NCBI RefSeq assembly: GCF_001649575.2
Contig: NC_051437.1
Coordinates: 13,178,532 to 13,242,531 of the forward strand
Source: Kryptolebias marmoratus
Lineage: Eukaryota; Chordata; Actinopteri; Cyprinodontiformes; Rivulidae
Direction of reading: 5' to 3'
Length of the DNA: 64,000 nt
In this document: piece by piece, positions 52,601-64,000 of the stretch
Layout of the letters: every line of letters begins with the position of its first letter
Position numbering within the stretch: position 1 is the first letter of the stretch
Notes under the pieces: generated by a model
Told to the model about the DNA's origin: nothing
Database searches by the model: none
What the model saw: only the letters and a program-made list of their open reading frames with translations
Position numbers and translations under genes: made by a program

Positions 52601-55600
52601 ATGAAAGAAAAGGTCCCGGTTCAACGCTTCTTTCCTTTTTTTCTTTTTTTTTTTTTTACCCGCAGTGTACAACCACCGGCGGTGAAGGTGAAACCATTCC
52701 CCTCAGCAGCCCCGTACCTCAGCCAGTTCTCTCGCCACGAGCCAGTGAAGTGAAATACGCCCCCTCCGACCGCTTCTTCTCTCTCCACATCCCTCTCTAC
52801 CTCTTTTTTTTCCTCCTCACAAGCGGAGAAACAATCGCCAACCTACCGCTTGGCACGTTTATCATTACGCAACAACGCGCGGATACGCACTTTCTTATCG
52901 AACACCTGGTCTATGGCAGGTCGTTGTAACATATAAACAAACCGCACTTATCTCGTTTTCGCCACCACTAATAAACATCATTTTATTGTTCGGAAGAGTC
53001 TTTACAGTACAAATGCGTTGGTACAAATGTTTTCTGGTTTCTTTTCTTCTTCTTCTTTTTTAAGCCAACAACACATGAACACCCTCACCCAGGCACCCGC
53101 CCCTCAACAGACCAGCGAAACATACACAAGAGACAAGGTGTGTGTGTGTTTTTAAGAAAAAAATATATCTCTATGTAATACACAGGCATACTTCCATATG
53201 TGTACATACAAGGAATATGCACATACAAGCCAGAGTTGTTCCAATTTAAGAAAATAAAGGGCCTCTCTAACCCAGCTTATATATGTAGGTGGAGCTGCAG
53301 AATTAACCTCATGGCTAATAGAGCTGTGAACACTATTAAGTCGTTTTTAGCAGGAGAGAGATCAAGGGAAGAAGACCACACTCCGAACAAGGCAGTCGAG
53401 GCATCTGCAGCAATATCCTCTCCACATTAGACAACGTAAGAAAAATCTCAACCCGAACCTCTTGACAGAGGGACAGCACTAAAACATGTGTGAGTAATAT
53501 GCTGTGGCCTGTCGTTCACTTAGAGGGGACGCAGGTGTCAAATATTTTTGCAAGCTCGGCTTTAGTATAAAAAGCTCGATTTAGGATCCAGTGTTGCAGG
53601 AAACTGACTGAAGATCTGTGCACCCTCTATAAAACATTAATAGCACTCTACTGACATCCCTGTTTGTCCGTATTGAAATTAAAGGCATGAAATGGTGCGT
53701 TCTTATGAGTAGAATTTATATTTCAGTCTCTCTGCAACTGGGGTTGTGTTAGGAAAACTTAAGCTTGGATTTTCAGAAAGTTTCAGTGGATGTTTTACCG
53801 TTTAATAACTACTGGATATGTATTGTATGGCCGATTAATATATGATTTCTTCCTGTCAAATTTTTAAATATATCCAGAAGGGCTTTCATCCTACATCAGC
53901 ATTCAACATCTCAGACATCTCAAAATTCTTTCCTTCTGCAGGTACCTGCAAATATCCCATTTAGAATGATCATTATGGATATCTGAAACAGAATTCCTAG
54001 TGGGAAAAACTCACATTTCAAATAAAGTTCTTATGTTTTTATCAGGAGTTATTACTAGTCATAAGTTTCAATTAATTTGCTTTATGTTGAATTGGCATTG
54101 GGCTCTGAATAGCAAATCTAAATAACTTTTTAGATAGTTGTACATTGTTATGAGTCATGATTTCAGTGACAGATTTCTGAAATTGCATTTTTAACTAGCC
54201 ATAACATGAATACTGGCTCTAATGACAGTTTTATTTTTTTAAAAGTTTGCTTAAGTTTTGTTGTGTTTGTTTTAATTTCAGAAATTCTAAAATGTTCTGG
54301 ATTAGTTTTTCATTTTATAAAAGGAAACTTGTTAATTAAAATTGTTCCCATCGTCACTAACTTATAACAGCGGGATGGTTCATATCTGAAGTGTTGACTG
54401 TGATTAAGACAAGTGGCATTCTGGATAGCTAAAAATGTAATTTTCACTGGTAAAAATAGAATTCTAGATGTGTGGTTGGAGGAGCTTGTCAAACAATTAT
54501 ATGACAAATGGGCTTGCCATACACACCTGAACAAACAGTGCAATGGCATGGCCTAACAGTGTGCAGCACCACCATGCTGGTTGTGGAGCTGTTCTTCAAA
54601 TTATAGCAGAAATGTATTGTCTGGAATTTGGTGAAGGGTGTGAAGATGCTTTTAGAGCAACATGAGGATGCTGTTTAGAAGTACAGCAGAATGTTGCAGC
54701 ATCCACAATGACAGTAAGCTGAGTACACAGGTGTGCATGAAACAACGCACCTTGTTCTACCCGTGGAACAAACCACCTCCATCATTCAGTGTCATTGCAG
54801 TTTTTGCAGTGAAATTATGCCTACCGCAGCTGTTGGTAATTTACCGTAACTTGGAAGTTTTGAATAAAATTGGTTTTACTGAGACTTTCATTAGACGTAC
54901 GGTATTTTTGTTGTTTAAAGGTTGTTTAACTGTTAACAGTGTGTTTATATTTGTCATAACAATTTACCGCAAACAAAAAAATACAAATTTTAACAAATGT
55001 ACCATACTGTCATTGTGTGTGTGTGTGTGTTTTCACAGTGAATTCTTTGCAACCACAGCTGCTGGTATTTTACTGTGATATCCACTTGTTTTTCCTTTCC
55101 TTTCCTTTCTTTTCTTTTTTTTTTCTTTTTCAGTGTTTTGTCATGCAGCAGCTTGGCTTACTGTCTTTCTCGGTTTTGTTTCTTTTACAGTAACACAACA
55201 ATGTCATGTTTGGACATGCTGTTGAGGCTGCAGGTTCTGCCACTACTGAGCCAAAACACAGACGCAACTTGACAAAACAAAATTAAGACTTTCGCTTCAT
55301 TCGCAAACAGACAGATTTTCCGTATTTGTTTCTTTCATTGTATCTTCTGGACTATAGAGCTGAATCTTAAAATAGCCTTCCTTTCTCAGGGGATTACCCT
55401 AAGGCCATTAAATTACTACTGAGCCAGCAGCAGATATAGGAGGCTTTAGACAGGTGGAGTGGGAACACTTCTGAATGATAATCGCATTATTGTACACAGA
55501 TTATGACTAATATTCTACAGGTGAAAACATCCTGCATGTTTTACGACACCTGCCAAATTTAGAATTAGAGGACAAAACAGTCTCATTCTAGAAATTTTAT

Positions 55601-58600
55601 GACCCTAAAAACAACATTGTTCTGGTCGCCCCCCCTCCCTTTTTTTTTTTTTTTTTTACAGAGTGTTTAATATGAGAAGAAAACTTCATATTTCATTTGT
55701 GATAACAAAAGCTAGTTTTTGTGTTTTAACCTTTATGAAGGGGATGTATTTCTTGTCCGTCTAAAGGCCGTTCAGTGAGCCTGCAGCATTCTGACCTTTC
55801 TTGTCCTTTTGATTTTCTATCTGTTTATAAACTAGCCCGAGCTGATGTGTTTCTCCTCTCGCAGTAATGCACTCTTTTCTGAATTTTAAACAGGAATCTG
55901 GGGGGTATGTTTAAATGCTTCATAAGACATTCATGAGACACTTGAAGCACTGCGGGTCCCTCTCTGTACCACTGAGATAAACCGAAGCATCCTTTAGCAC
56001 GTGTCATGTGGGGACTTTGCTACGTTTCTGACAGGTTATTGTCAGAAAGACATCTCATCAGTTGTCGCACTCCCAACTGAGAGGCTTGTGGGCACAGAGA
56101 GAGGCCCTTTACTTTAGAAGAACCACCACAAACCACATAAACCAGTCTGTACTTGTTTTATATCTCTTAGTATTTGTTGTGGACACCCTTTTAGTCACCT
56201 TAGGGTTGTTTTCTGTGATCATATATTGTCTCCATTTTGTGTCTATTCCTGCAGTTTTGCCAGTCAGGTTGTCATGTGTTTATCCAAGTCATTTTGCATC
56301 CCTCTGTGTTTCTTTTATATCCTTTTTACTGGGTGTCATTTTTGATTATGTGAAATTTTTACAAGATTGTGTTGATTTTTTGTAGGGACTCCTTTGGTTG
56401 TTTATGTAAAAGTTTGGTAATTCCCTCTCTCTTTAACTATAGTATCCTATTGTTTTACTCTATGTTACTATATATTTGTGACACTTCACATGTGTGCTGG
56501 TTGCATGTCCCGTTTAAGTCTTACCTTCGTGAGTCAGAATTATTGTACCTTTATGTTGTTGATTTTTTTTAAGTGTTTTGTGTCAGATGTAGTTATTTTA
56601 CCATTTCTTTACTGTCATTTTGTCTCCTTGTAATTGTATTACATGTCTTTATTTGCGAGCCGTTTGCATTTGGTTTTGTCATATATATTGTATTTCAAAG
56701 AAAAGCTTAGAGGCCTCTTGATTTCTTGATCTTAAAGAGCATGTCTCGAAAGCCCGTTTGAATTGATCCTTGCAGCAGCTCTGAAATTTAACACTGTTAC
56801 AAATGAAAGCCGCCTTCCTCCCAGCGTATGAGCCACTGAACCCTAATAACAGACTGAAAAACAGTGGTCCTCTGAGATGGTGGAACGTATTCTGTTTCTC
56901 ATCAAAATAAACCTTTTATTAAGAACAGCTTCGCTAACAGCCATCCACACGCCTGAGCCAGAAAAGCTTGAGATCTATGATCCTCGCCAACTCTGTGCTT
57001 TGAGTGTTTCACTTTGTGGCTTCCACTCATCTTGTGAAGGAATGCCCCCACCCCTGGGCCCCAATGACAGACTTCTATCAGGCTCCATCTCAGCTGCCTC
57101 CGAAAGCATTAAATTTCACCACATCTAAGATGAATGACACCACTCTCTTTAAATTTGGTCTATCCAAGACTTTCCATCAAATACCGTTATATCAAACTGT
57201 CTGTTACTAATGAGAAATAACAACATCCATCAGTAGAAATAGTAGAAACAAAAGACTGAATCAAAATAATTATTGGGTATGGCATAAAGTACTGATCATA
57301 TATTTTTTCCTTCATCGTTCTTATAACAAACTTTTAATATACTGTGTTAAATTATTATTAAGATAATGTTTACTTTAAATTAGTTTTTTTATTAAAAGTG
57401 CATTTCAAAATTTCACATTTAGGTAGTTTGATCAGTAATATTGCCTCAGGAATAATAATCTCAATAAGGTAACATTTGTTGGAAAGGACAAACACAAAGT
57501 GACAATTATATGTTTTTGAACAATGTGCAAAACAGTTCCATCCATCCATCCATCCATCCATCCATCCATCCATCCATCCATCCATCCATCCATCCATCCA
57601 TCCATCCTTTACCCTCTTCTCCTTTCTTGATCGTGTTTGATATTTGTACTCATATTGTATCAAATATACTCTGCAACCCTTTTAAAAAAATAGATGGGAT
57701 GTTTTGCTAAAAACTGGAATATGAAGAGAATCATTACAACTAATAAAAATTATTATAAAAAAAATATCTGAAATGCAGGTTTTACCACTATAAATATTAA
57801 CTGGGCTAATGATAACACAGCAAAGAATGAATGTTTCTCAATATAAACTGCAAAGAATTCAGGGGATTTAATAATCTGTGATGCGTAAAAAAAATCTGAG
57901 ACTTCCAAGATATCTTATAAACACAAGGGACTCGGCCAACAGCTAATTAAAAATAATTTGTGACAGGTGAATATTTACATATAACCAACTTTAAAAGAAA
58001 TCTGACCTTTTCTCGATCAAAGTTCTCCCACCCACTTTTTGGTTTGCTACCACAGAACCGCCCAGTCCAAGCTGTCATCAACTTCTTGAAATAAAAGGAG
58101 GCCTTTTTATTTGTACAGATGTTCCGAAGGTGGAGCCTCCCAGTGTCTGTTACTTGTAATGGCACTCTTTCATTTGAGAAAGTAGCCACATTGAGATGTC
58201 CTTTCAACTGAAACAAGCCCAAGGGTAGAAACTCATCTCTTACATAACACACAAGCCACTTTTGTTTCACTCTTCTTTGTGTGTTTGCTATTATTCTTAT
58301 TTTTACCTCCTGCAGACCTATCCCCCCATCTCTTTCTCTTCTTTTATTATTTTTTTTTTGTTTCTTCTATTTTTATATCGAGCTTTTCTCTTCTGCCGTG
58401 ACTCTGCCCTGAAGCTGGGCCCCAGCTTCCGTTTAGCTCAGCTGGGATGGAAGCTGACTCACATATTCATTAGCTCACATGGCTGCACTCTGTTCCACAA
58501 ATAAAACACTCCTATGGATGGAAGACATACACAAACAGACACAACCACAAACACAATGCATGGGTACACATGTCAGGGCATATTTCCCTGATTAGGGTTT

Positions 58601-59284
58601 GACGGCCTTGTGTGCTGCAGCCACATTTGGAAAGAAAGAATTATCTCAGTATATTCAAAAGAAATTAAAATACTGCTCAGTCATTCCTTTAAAGGGGACG
58701 GCAGTGCGTCAAACACCCCCAGGAGATGTGGCCACGTTGTGACCAGAGACGGTCACAGCAGCCCCAAGCACTGACAGCAGATCGCTGCAATCCCTGCTAT
58801 AAAAAGATCAGCTGACACAGTCAGGCAGGGCCTATAGATAAATGTACAGCCACTCTGACACTTCACAACCACCTGGCCCAACTGCTGTTTCTGATCCAAC
58901 AGACAATAACAGTTTTCTGATGGAGGGGAATGCACTGATGGCATACTTTGACCATTTAAAATGTGCATTCAAATGGTATTTGGTGTTGGTGCATGGTAAA
59001 ATATGAGCAAAAAGGCTTGATGAGAAACAATTCATCTTGCAGAATAGGACAATTTATTTTGAAAAAGGTAACCTGGTCCAAATGACCCACGGTTGTCATA
59101 ATGCTGCTTTACTTTTTGAAGTGCTGCCACCTAGAGGCCAGTTTTAGAAGTAGATCCAAGTGATGTCGCTGATGCAGATGGCAGCTTTAATACCTATGTT
59201 TGTGTAAAAATACATCTGCTAAACACAAATAAAATTTTTAAAAGTAATTATTCACTCATAATAAAATAATAATCCACAGTGTAC
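52601..59284. other. intergenic, prrt3 to ogg1, no gene seen
   Basis: AT-rich DNA without supported exons on either strand. It holds simple repeats (GT at 55013-55031, a T18 run near 55640, TCCA at 57537-57607) and no repeat family that I recognise. Several frames of 60-140 codons (for example 54662-55078 and 56062-56385) have no splice support or protein resemblance. Confidence 0.5.
57537..57607. repeat. (TCCA)n microsatellite, about 17 units
   Basis: Perfect tetranucleotide repeat. It produces spurious open frames (DGWM repeats on the minus strand). Confidence 0.95.
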
Positions 59285-59290
59285 TTTATT
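59285..59290 (-). terminator. ogg1 polyadenylation signal
   Basis: AATAAA on the minus strand, about 180 bases after the ogg1 stop codon. It is the first canonical signal downstream. Confidence 0.6.
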
Positions 59291-59471
59291 TCTAACTGTT
59301 AACTCATTATAATTATTGAGGTATGTTACAAAAAACTGTCAAGTTACAACTATAAACTGTTTTAAATCAAGTTTGTGAACAGTAATTCATCTAACATTTC
59401 AATTCAATATATTTTCAGAAAGAGTTAAAATAGAAAATGTCTGCTTTGATATGATCAGAAGCTTGTTTTTC

Positions 59472-61521
59472 TTACAGAGTCCTCTCTTCTTTGACACCCA
59501 TCTTTGCCTTTTTCTGATTTTCTGACTTCATGTTTATTCCATGTCCATCAGTTTCTCTCTTTATTTTTGTTTTCCTGGATTTTTCCTCTTCTTCTTCCTC
59601 TTTCTTGGGCTGGTTAAAACATGCCATTTCTTTAAGGCTCTGAAACTTTTTGAGGTCAGCACAGAACAACACCTGAAACAGAGAAACACTCTGTTGTAAC
59701 AGTGGATGAACTATGGACAAAATGACAGAAAGTCACTGAACGCTAACACTTACTGAATGTGCCCAGCCGGCATATGGCCCCCAAAGCTTTCTAAAGAAAT
59801 CTCCTGTGGATTAAATAGTTGATTAGAAGTTGTGTTATTGGATAAAGAAAACCCTTTACTGCTAGGTAGATGTCTGTACTAACCAATATTTCTGTGAACT
59901 TTTTCTGTAAGGCTCTTTTGTCCTTTTTCAGCAGCGTACTTATAGTCCCGTTGAGCAATCTGCCACACGTGTGTGTCCACAGGTACGGCGTCTGGCTTAT
60001 CCAGACACATCAAACATACACAGTCTGCCACCTGCAAGGTGACACAAAGCCTTGAGTAACTGCTGTTGTCATTTTACCCATTAATATCAATAACATGTAA
60101 GGAGCTGACACCGTAGCCTCCTGTTGTACCTTAGTGCCAACGCCAGGCAGAGTCCGAAGAGCATCACGGGCCTCCAGATACGAAACTCTGCGTAGACCTT
60201 CAAGCCACTGGAGCCCGTGGGTGTCCAGAATCTGCTTTGCACTCTGCTGAAGGAACCGAGCTCTGTAACCAAAGCCGAGATCCCTGAGGCATGCCTCGAC
60301 ACTGCTGTCTGGTGATTAGAAGAACAACACACATATTATTAAAAATGATCAAAGTCTTTAAATAGCTAGTGAAAATCAAACACTGTGATTTAAAAATGTA
60401 AGTAAAAGCAGAAAGCAGGCCTTCAGATGATGGCCCAGAAGTCCAAAACACAACATAACAGAAAGCACAATGACATTTTGTGAAAAATGAAACGCATTAA
60501 TAACTTATGAGTAATAAAACCCAACCCTGTCTTACTTGACTGCAAAGGAACAAGGTTTAACTGGCAAAGGGGCATAAAAAATTATTTATGACCGTCAAGA
60601 GAGCCAGTAAACCCTGCGTGGTTGACAATACCATTGTTTGCAAGATTATAAATTGGTGCATATGATGTGTGGGAAAGCTTACACCACCTGCTAGTGCAGA
60701 GAGGGTCGGAAAGTCATAGTAGGTGGTTTGGTCCAGCTGGCAGAGCGGAGCGCCCAGAGCCTGACATAATCTCTCCACCATTCCCTGAATACGAGAAATG
60801 TGGTTGTTTGAGGTGCAAATGAAGGAAAACAGGCATTCAGTGGGATCCTGGCGCAGAATTCGCACACCTGGAGAAATACCATCAGCATATACAACACACC
60901 TGTCAAAAACCTTTCACCTGTTGTCTTATTGCGGACTAATGATGGTCATGGAGATACAAACACACAAACCAGTGAAAATGTCTGCAATCTTTCTGAAGTG
61001 GGGATCTGCTGCTCCCCACTGCCTGTAAAGATCATCCAGCTTCACGTGCAGCTGAAAGAAGTCTCTCAGCATCAGCTCTGCCTCCAACTCTCTGTCCTGT
61101 TGGCCAACAGCCTGTGGCTCCTCTTCATCCATCCTCTGAGCACCTTTAGATCTTCTCTCAGCTCTGTTGTTGTTGTCCCGAAGAGAAACACCATCTCCCA
61201 GCTTCTTGTCACCTCGGCTCTGATTGTCTTGGTTTGTGTAGAGGTAGTACCAAAGAGTGTCGTCTGTTTGAGTCAGAGTCCACACTCTCCCTCCCATCAC
61301 TCCAGTCCAGTGTCCTTCTGCAGTTTCTCTCCAGCTTTAAGTGTTAAAGCAAAGACATATTATTCGGTGCACTGAATGTTAAAAGGCTGTATCCGAGTCT
61401 GACAAACCCACCGGAATGATTGTCCACAGGCAAGGGTGAGATCCAGGCGTAGTTCTGATTTTGCACAAGCCAAAGATCTCCATAGTTTTGCTCCTGATGA
61501 CAACACCGCATGTTTGGCCAT
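59472..61521 (-). CDS. ogg1: 8-oxoguanine DNA glycosylase/AP lyase
   Basis: OGG1 excises 8-oxoguanine opposite cytosine and nicks the abasic site in base excision repair, in the nucleus and mitochondria. Seven exons: 61521-61412, 61334-60970, 60867-60685, 60308-60130, 60031-59884, 59803-59754 and 59672-59472, or 411 codons plus TAA. Landmarks: [17 protein letters not shown] (22-38), [37 protein letters not shown], the helix-hairpin-helix GVGTK with catalytic Lys279, and the catalytic Asp298 in VPVDTHVW (human Lys249 and Asp268; both shifted by 30). Compared with human (345 residues), there is an inserted hydrophilic linker of about 40 residues near 72-117 and a longer Glu- then Lys-rich tail (358-411). 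The exon 3 end is ambiguous by 3 bases (donor GTGTAA or GTGGTG). It is head-to-head with qars1. Confidence 0.95.
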
Positions 61522-62168
61522 TCTTGTTTTGATACTATTACTTATTTAGCGTTCAAACCCTGCCTTTACTGACTTACTACAGTGTTGAAATCTCCAGAAA
61601 TACATTGTAATGAGTGTTACAGTGTACAACAAACACGGAAAGCTATAAATGGTAACTTTACATGAAGCTACACTAAAGCGACAGAAAACAACTTTCGCGG
61701 AGTTATTTTTAACGTTGGACAACAAAGACTTTACACTGCGTTGGAAATTCTAACATATTTTAAAGAATAACTTTTAGAAAAGAGTCATGTTTGTGTAATA
61801 GCCCTGCTAAATTGGTTTTTAGAGTAAATAAGAAGCATATCCTTTAGAAAACTCGACTTAATTGTCAGAAATTACTGCTTTATCAATCTGATGCAACATT
61901 AAACCAATTCCGGTAGCCCCTCCCACTCTGATGTCAACAAACTTCTGATTGGCTCTCTGGTTTACAATAAGCGGTGACTTTAAATCATTCTTACACGCGA
62001 TTGGTCAATGCTGTTCATACCCGTGGTTTCCTATTGGGTAATGTAGTCCGTCCTTCATTCTTTTTTTGTTTTAATGTACAGGAAGTCTTCTCTTGCTCTT
62101 TCTCTGAGGAGTCAGGTTGTGGTGTGGTGGTTGTGTGGCTGTGTGGGTCAGTTATATCTAGCGTACTA
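61522..62168. promoter_or_regulatory. shared ogg1/qars1 bidirectional promoter
   Basis: The start codons are 647 bp apart and point away from each other. Three ATTGG (inverted CCAAT) boxes lie at 61948-61952, 62000-62004 and 62033-62037, all in one orientation and nearer qars1. A GC box-like CCCCTCCCAC precedes them at 61918-61927. No TATA box is apparent. Closely spaced CCAAT boxes usually bind NF-Y; their use here is inferred. Confidence 0.6.
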
Positions 62169-64000
62169 ATGGCGGATACGTTGACACTTTTTATCTCTAT
62201 AGGGCTCAGTGAGCAGAAAGCGAAAGAAACTCTGAAAAATGAAGCGCTAAGTTCTGCCCTGAAAGACGCAATTACTCAGGTAGGACTTGGACAGCTGTGA
62301 GAAATGTGACTAGTTGTTTCCACCTTCTGCTTTTTTCCTCCATTTTGAAATTTACCTTGGTTATACATTTACTTAAGTTTTCTACTTTCACTTTCATTAT
62401 TATTTAATTACTTTTATGTGTGCCGGCATATGAACTACACATTCTGCAGGTTGTGTGCAGAAAATATCTGATTTTCGCTGCTTGACTTCACTTCACACAG
62501 CCCATTGCGCAGAGTTTGAAGGAGAAAACAAACAATCGTGTCATTTTAAATGTGTTTTACTATATTTTTGAAGGCCCAGCGTGTCAATGGATCATCAGGA
62601 CTGGACAAAGCCATGGGCACATTGCTGTACAGTTTAGCATCTCGCCTTAAAGACAACAAACGCCTGGCATTCCTTTCAGACTGCATCGCCCAGAGAAAAA
62701 TCTGCACAGAGCTGCAGCTGGCAGGTCAATTCTGATCAGTTTCATTTTGACTCATGAATTGTCAAAACTGTGATCATTTTTGAAAACTTCCTTAAGTTGC
62801 ATAATATTTTATGACAATACTTATATATTATCACCTTGTATTTGCAGCTGCTCTGGACTTTGTGAAGAGTCACCCCCAAGATCCCATCAGTCAGAAAGCG
62901 TTTGATGAAGCGTGCGGCGTGGGCGTAGTCATAACCCCTGAGCAGATCGAGGATGCAGTAAGTGCAGGGTCTCCCGCTGATTGAAAATGTTCTCATTAAA
63001 AGCGTTACCAGTCGCCGTGTGTTCAGTGACGATGGCATGTCGTGCAGGTAGAGTCTATAATCAAGAAGCACAAGGAGCAGCTGTTGAAAGAGAGATACCG
63101 CTTCAACATGGGGCTGCTAATGGGTATGATCTCTTGTTTGTTGGTTAAACGTTATTCCATTAAAGCCTAATTGAAAATCAAAAGTGTTGTACTTTGCGTC
63201 TTTCTGCAGGTGAAGCACGTTCAGCTCTTAAATGGGCTGATGGTAAGGTGATCAAAAATGAGGTGGACATGCAGGTACGTCTGGAAAAATCACATTTTGT
63301 TTTAGGACTGGATCTGTCTTTTTCTCACTGAGTAATGAAACGTATTGTGGTTTTAATCTTAAAAGGTTCTCCACCTATTGGGACCCAAAACGGAAGCTGA
63401 TCTGGAGAAGAAACCCAAGGTAGAATAGCACTTTTAAATTTAAAGTAAAATACCACAGTTCTGGAAATGTGGTTATTTGTTTTTTGAAGCAAAATGATAA
63501 TTCAGAACCTAATTGATGGGCTTTAAAAATGCTCAAATGCATCTGCAACCGCTAAAAGAACAGGTTTGCAAACCACTTTTAACACAGACTTCTGATACTG
63601 ATTTGTGATGACTGAGAAAATGTGTTTTCATCTCCATCTTTGTTGCAACTAAAGCAAGCAAAGATTTGTACATTTTAGGTCTCAATTGAACACACCAAAT
63701 AATTACAGCATTGTTGAATTCTTTGCCTAAAGGTACTTTGATTGAGTTGATCAAGCTATGGAGAATATAAGATTGAGCTGCTGTACGTCTCACTTTTTCA
63801 GAGCATCTTAACTGTTCCTTTGTAATTACTGCAGCCACAGAAAGCAAAAGTCGCAGAAAATGATGTAAAGGTGAAGAAAGAGGATGTGGCAGCCAATGGT
63901 GAGCAGTAGACTAAGCAGACAGAGTTTGTGCCATTTGTTTTATGTGTTTCTGAAACTGTTTGTCATTTATCAAGGTGATGTGACTTCTGGAGAGGGAAAG
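62169..64000 (+). CDS. qars1: glutaminyl-tRNA synthetase, N-terminal part
   Basis: QARS1 charges tRNA-Gln with glutamine in the cytosol and sits in the multi-synthetase complex. Eight exons are visible: 62169-62279, 62574-62724, 62848-62957, 63048-63123, 63210-63274, 63366-63419, 63835-63898 and 63975 to the right edge, all in phase. They encode the vertebrate-type N-terminal appended domain that aids tRNA binding: [83 protein letters not shown], then a Lys-rich linker. The Rossmann catalytic core (HIGH and KMSK-type motifs) lies beyond the edge. Nothing is odd in the visible part. Confidence 0.96.

Noticed and set aside
52301..52929. Frames of 119-150 codons (plus) and about 100 codons (minus) in the CpG block
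   Set aside because: GC-rich promoter sequence gives long frames by chance. No frame joins to prrt3 or any downstream exon, and none resembles a known protein.
57510..57663. Frames made of repeated SIHP or DGWM units, at first sight a regular repeat array
   Set aside because: This is a TCCA microsatellite. There are no spacers, so it is not a CRISPR array or a coding repeat.

Overview
The window is vertebrate nuclear DNA, almost certainly from a ray-finned (teleost) fish. The genes are split by short GT/AG introns, the proteins are vertebrate families, the intergenic DNA is AT-rich, and it is littered with Tc1/mariner-type and MITE-like repeats of the kinds common in teleosts. I see no prokaryotic, viral or CRISPR features. 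Coordinates of multi-exon genes are CDS spans; exon borders are in the evidence text and were derived by hand from splice signals and reading-frame continuity.

Layout, left to right. (1) 716-4948, minus: the 5' part of wdr46, a nucleolar SSU-processome WD40 protein that runs off the left edge. (2) 7.3-33.4 kb, plus: a tandem array of five SULT1-type cytosolic sulfotransferase genes, called A to E here, plus the relic of a sixth copy between A and B. A, B and C form one subgroup: 299 codons, a coding first exon and a shared promoter block. D and E form another: 293 codons, with the ATG in the second exon behind a probable non-coding first exon. (3) 37.1-43.2 kb, minus: prrt3, a proline-rich multi-pass membrane protein of 1,021 residues. 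An inferred non-coding first exon lies 9.3 kb further upstream in a CpG-rich block at 52.5 kb. (4) 59.5-61.5 kb, minus: ogg1, 8-oxoguanine DNA glycosylase, complete at 411 residues. (5) 62.2 kb to the right edge, plus: the start of qars1, glutaminyl-tRNA synthetase, head-to-head with ogg1 across a 647-bp shared promoter.

The liveliest region is the sulfotransferase array. Copies A and B are near-identical over most exons and short introns but differ in introns 1, 3 and 5. Exon 4 is identical in A, B and C. Yet the last part of exon 3, which encodes the acceptor-substrate loop, differs in every copy. Three copies carry changes that could alter function. A lacks the AG of the exon 2 acceptor. 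D has His in place of the Arg that binds the PAPS 3'-phosphate. E has Asn for the first Thr of the 5'-phosphosulfate motif. The other genes are housekeeping or conserved single-copy genes and look intact where complete.

Repeats include a 1.57-kb Tc1-like element in prrt3 intron 1, a Tc1 copy in sult D intron 3, a TIR element in sult B intron 3, a TIR element just after the sult E stop codon, at least nine copies of a dispersed repeat of about 250 bp, and several microsatellites. Nothing here clearly amounts to an undescribed system. The most testable novelties are the loop-versus-scaffold pattern of the sulfotransferases, the active-site substitutions, and two similar hairpins in the presumed prrt3 3'UTR whose wobble pairs only work on the prrt3 strand.
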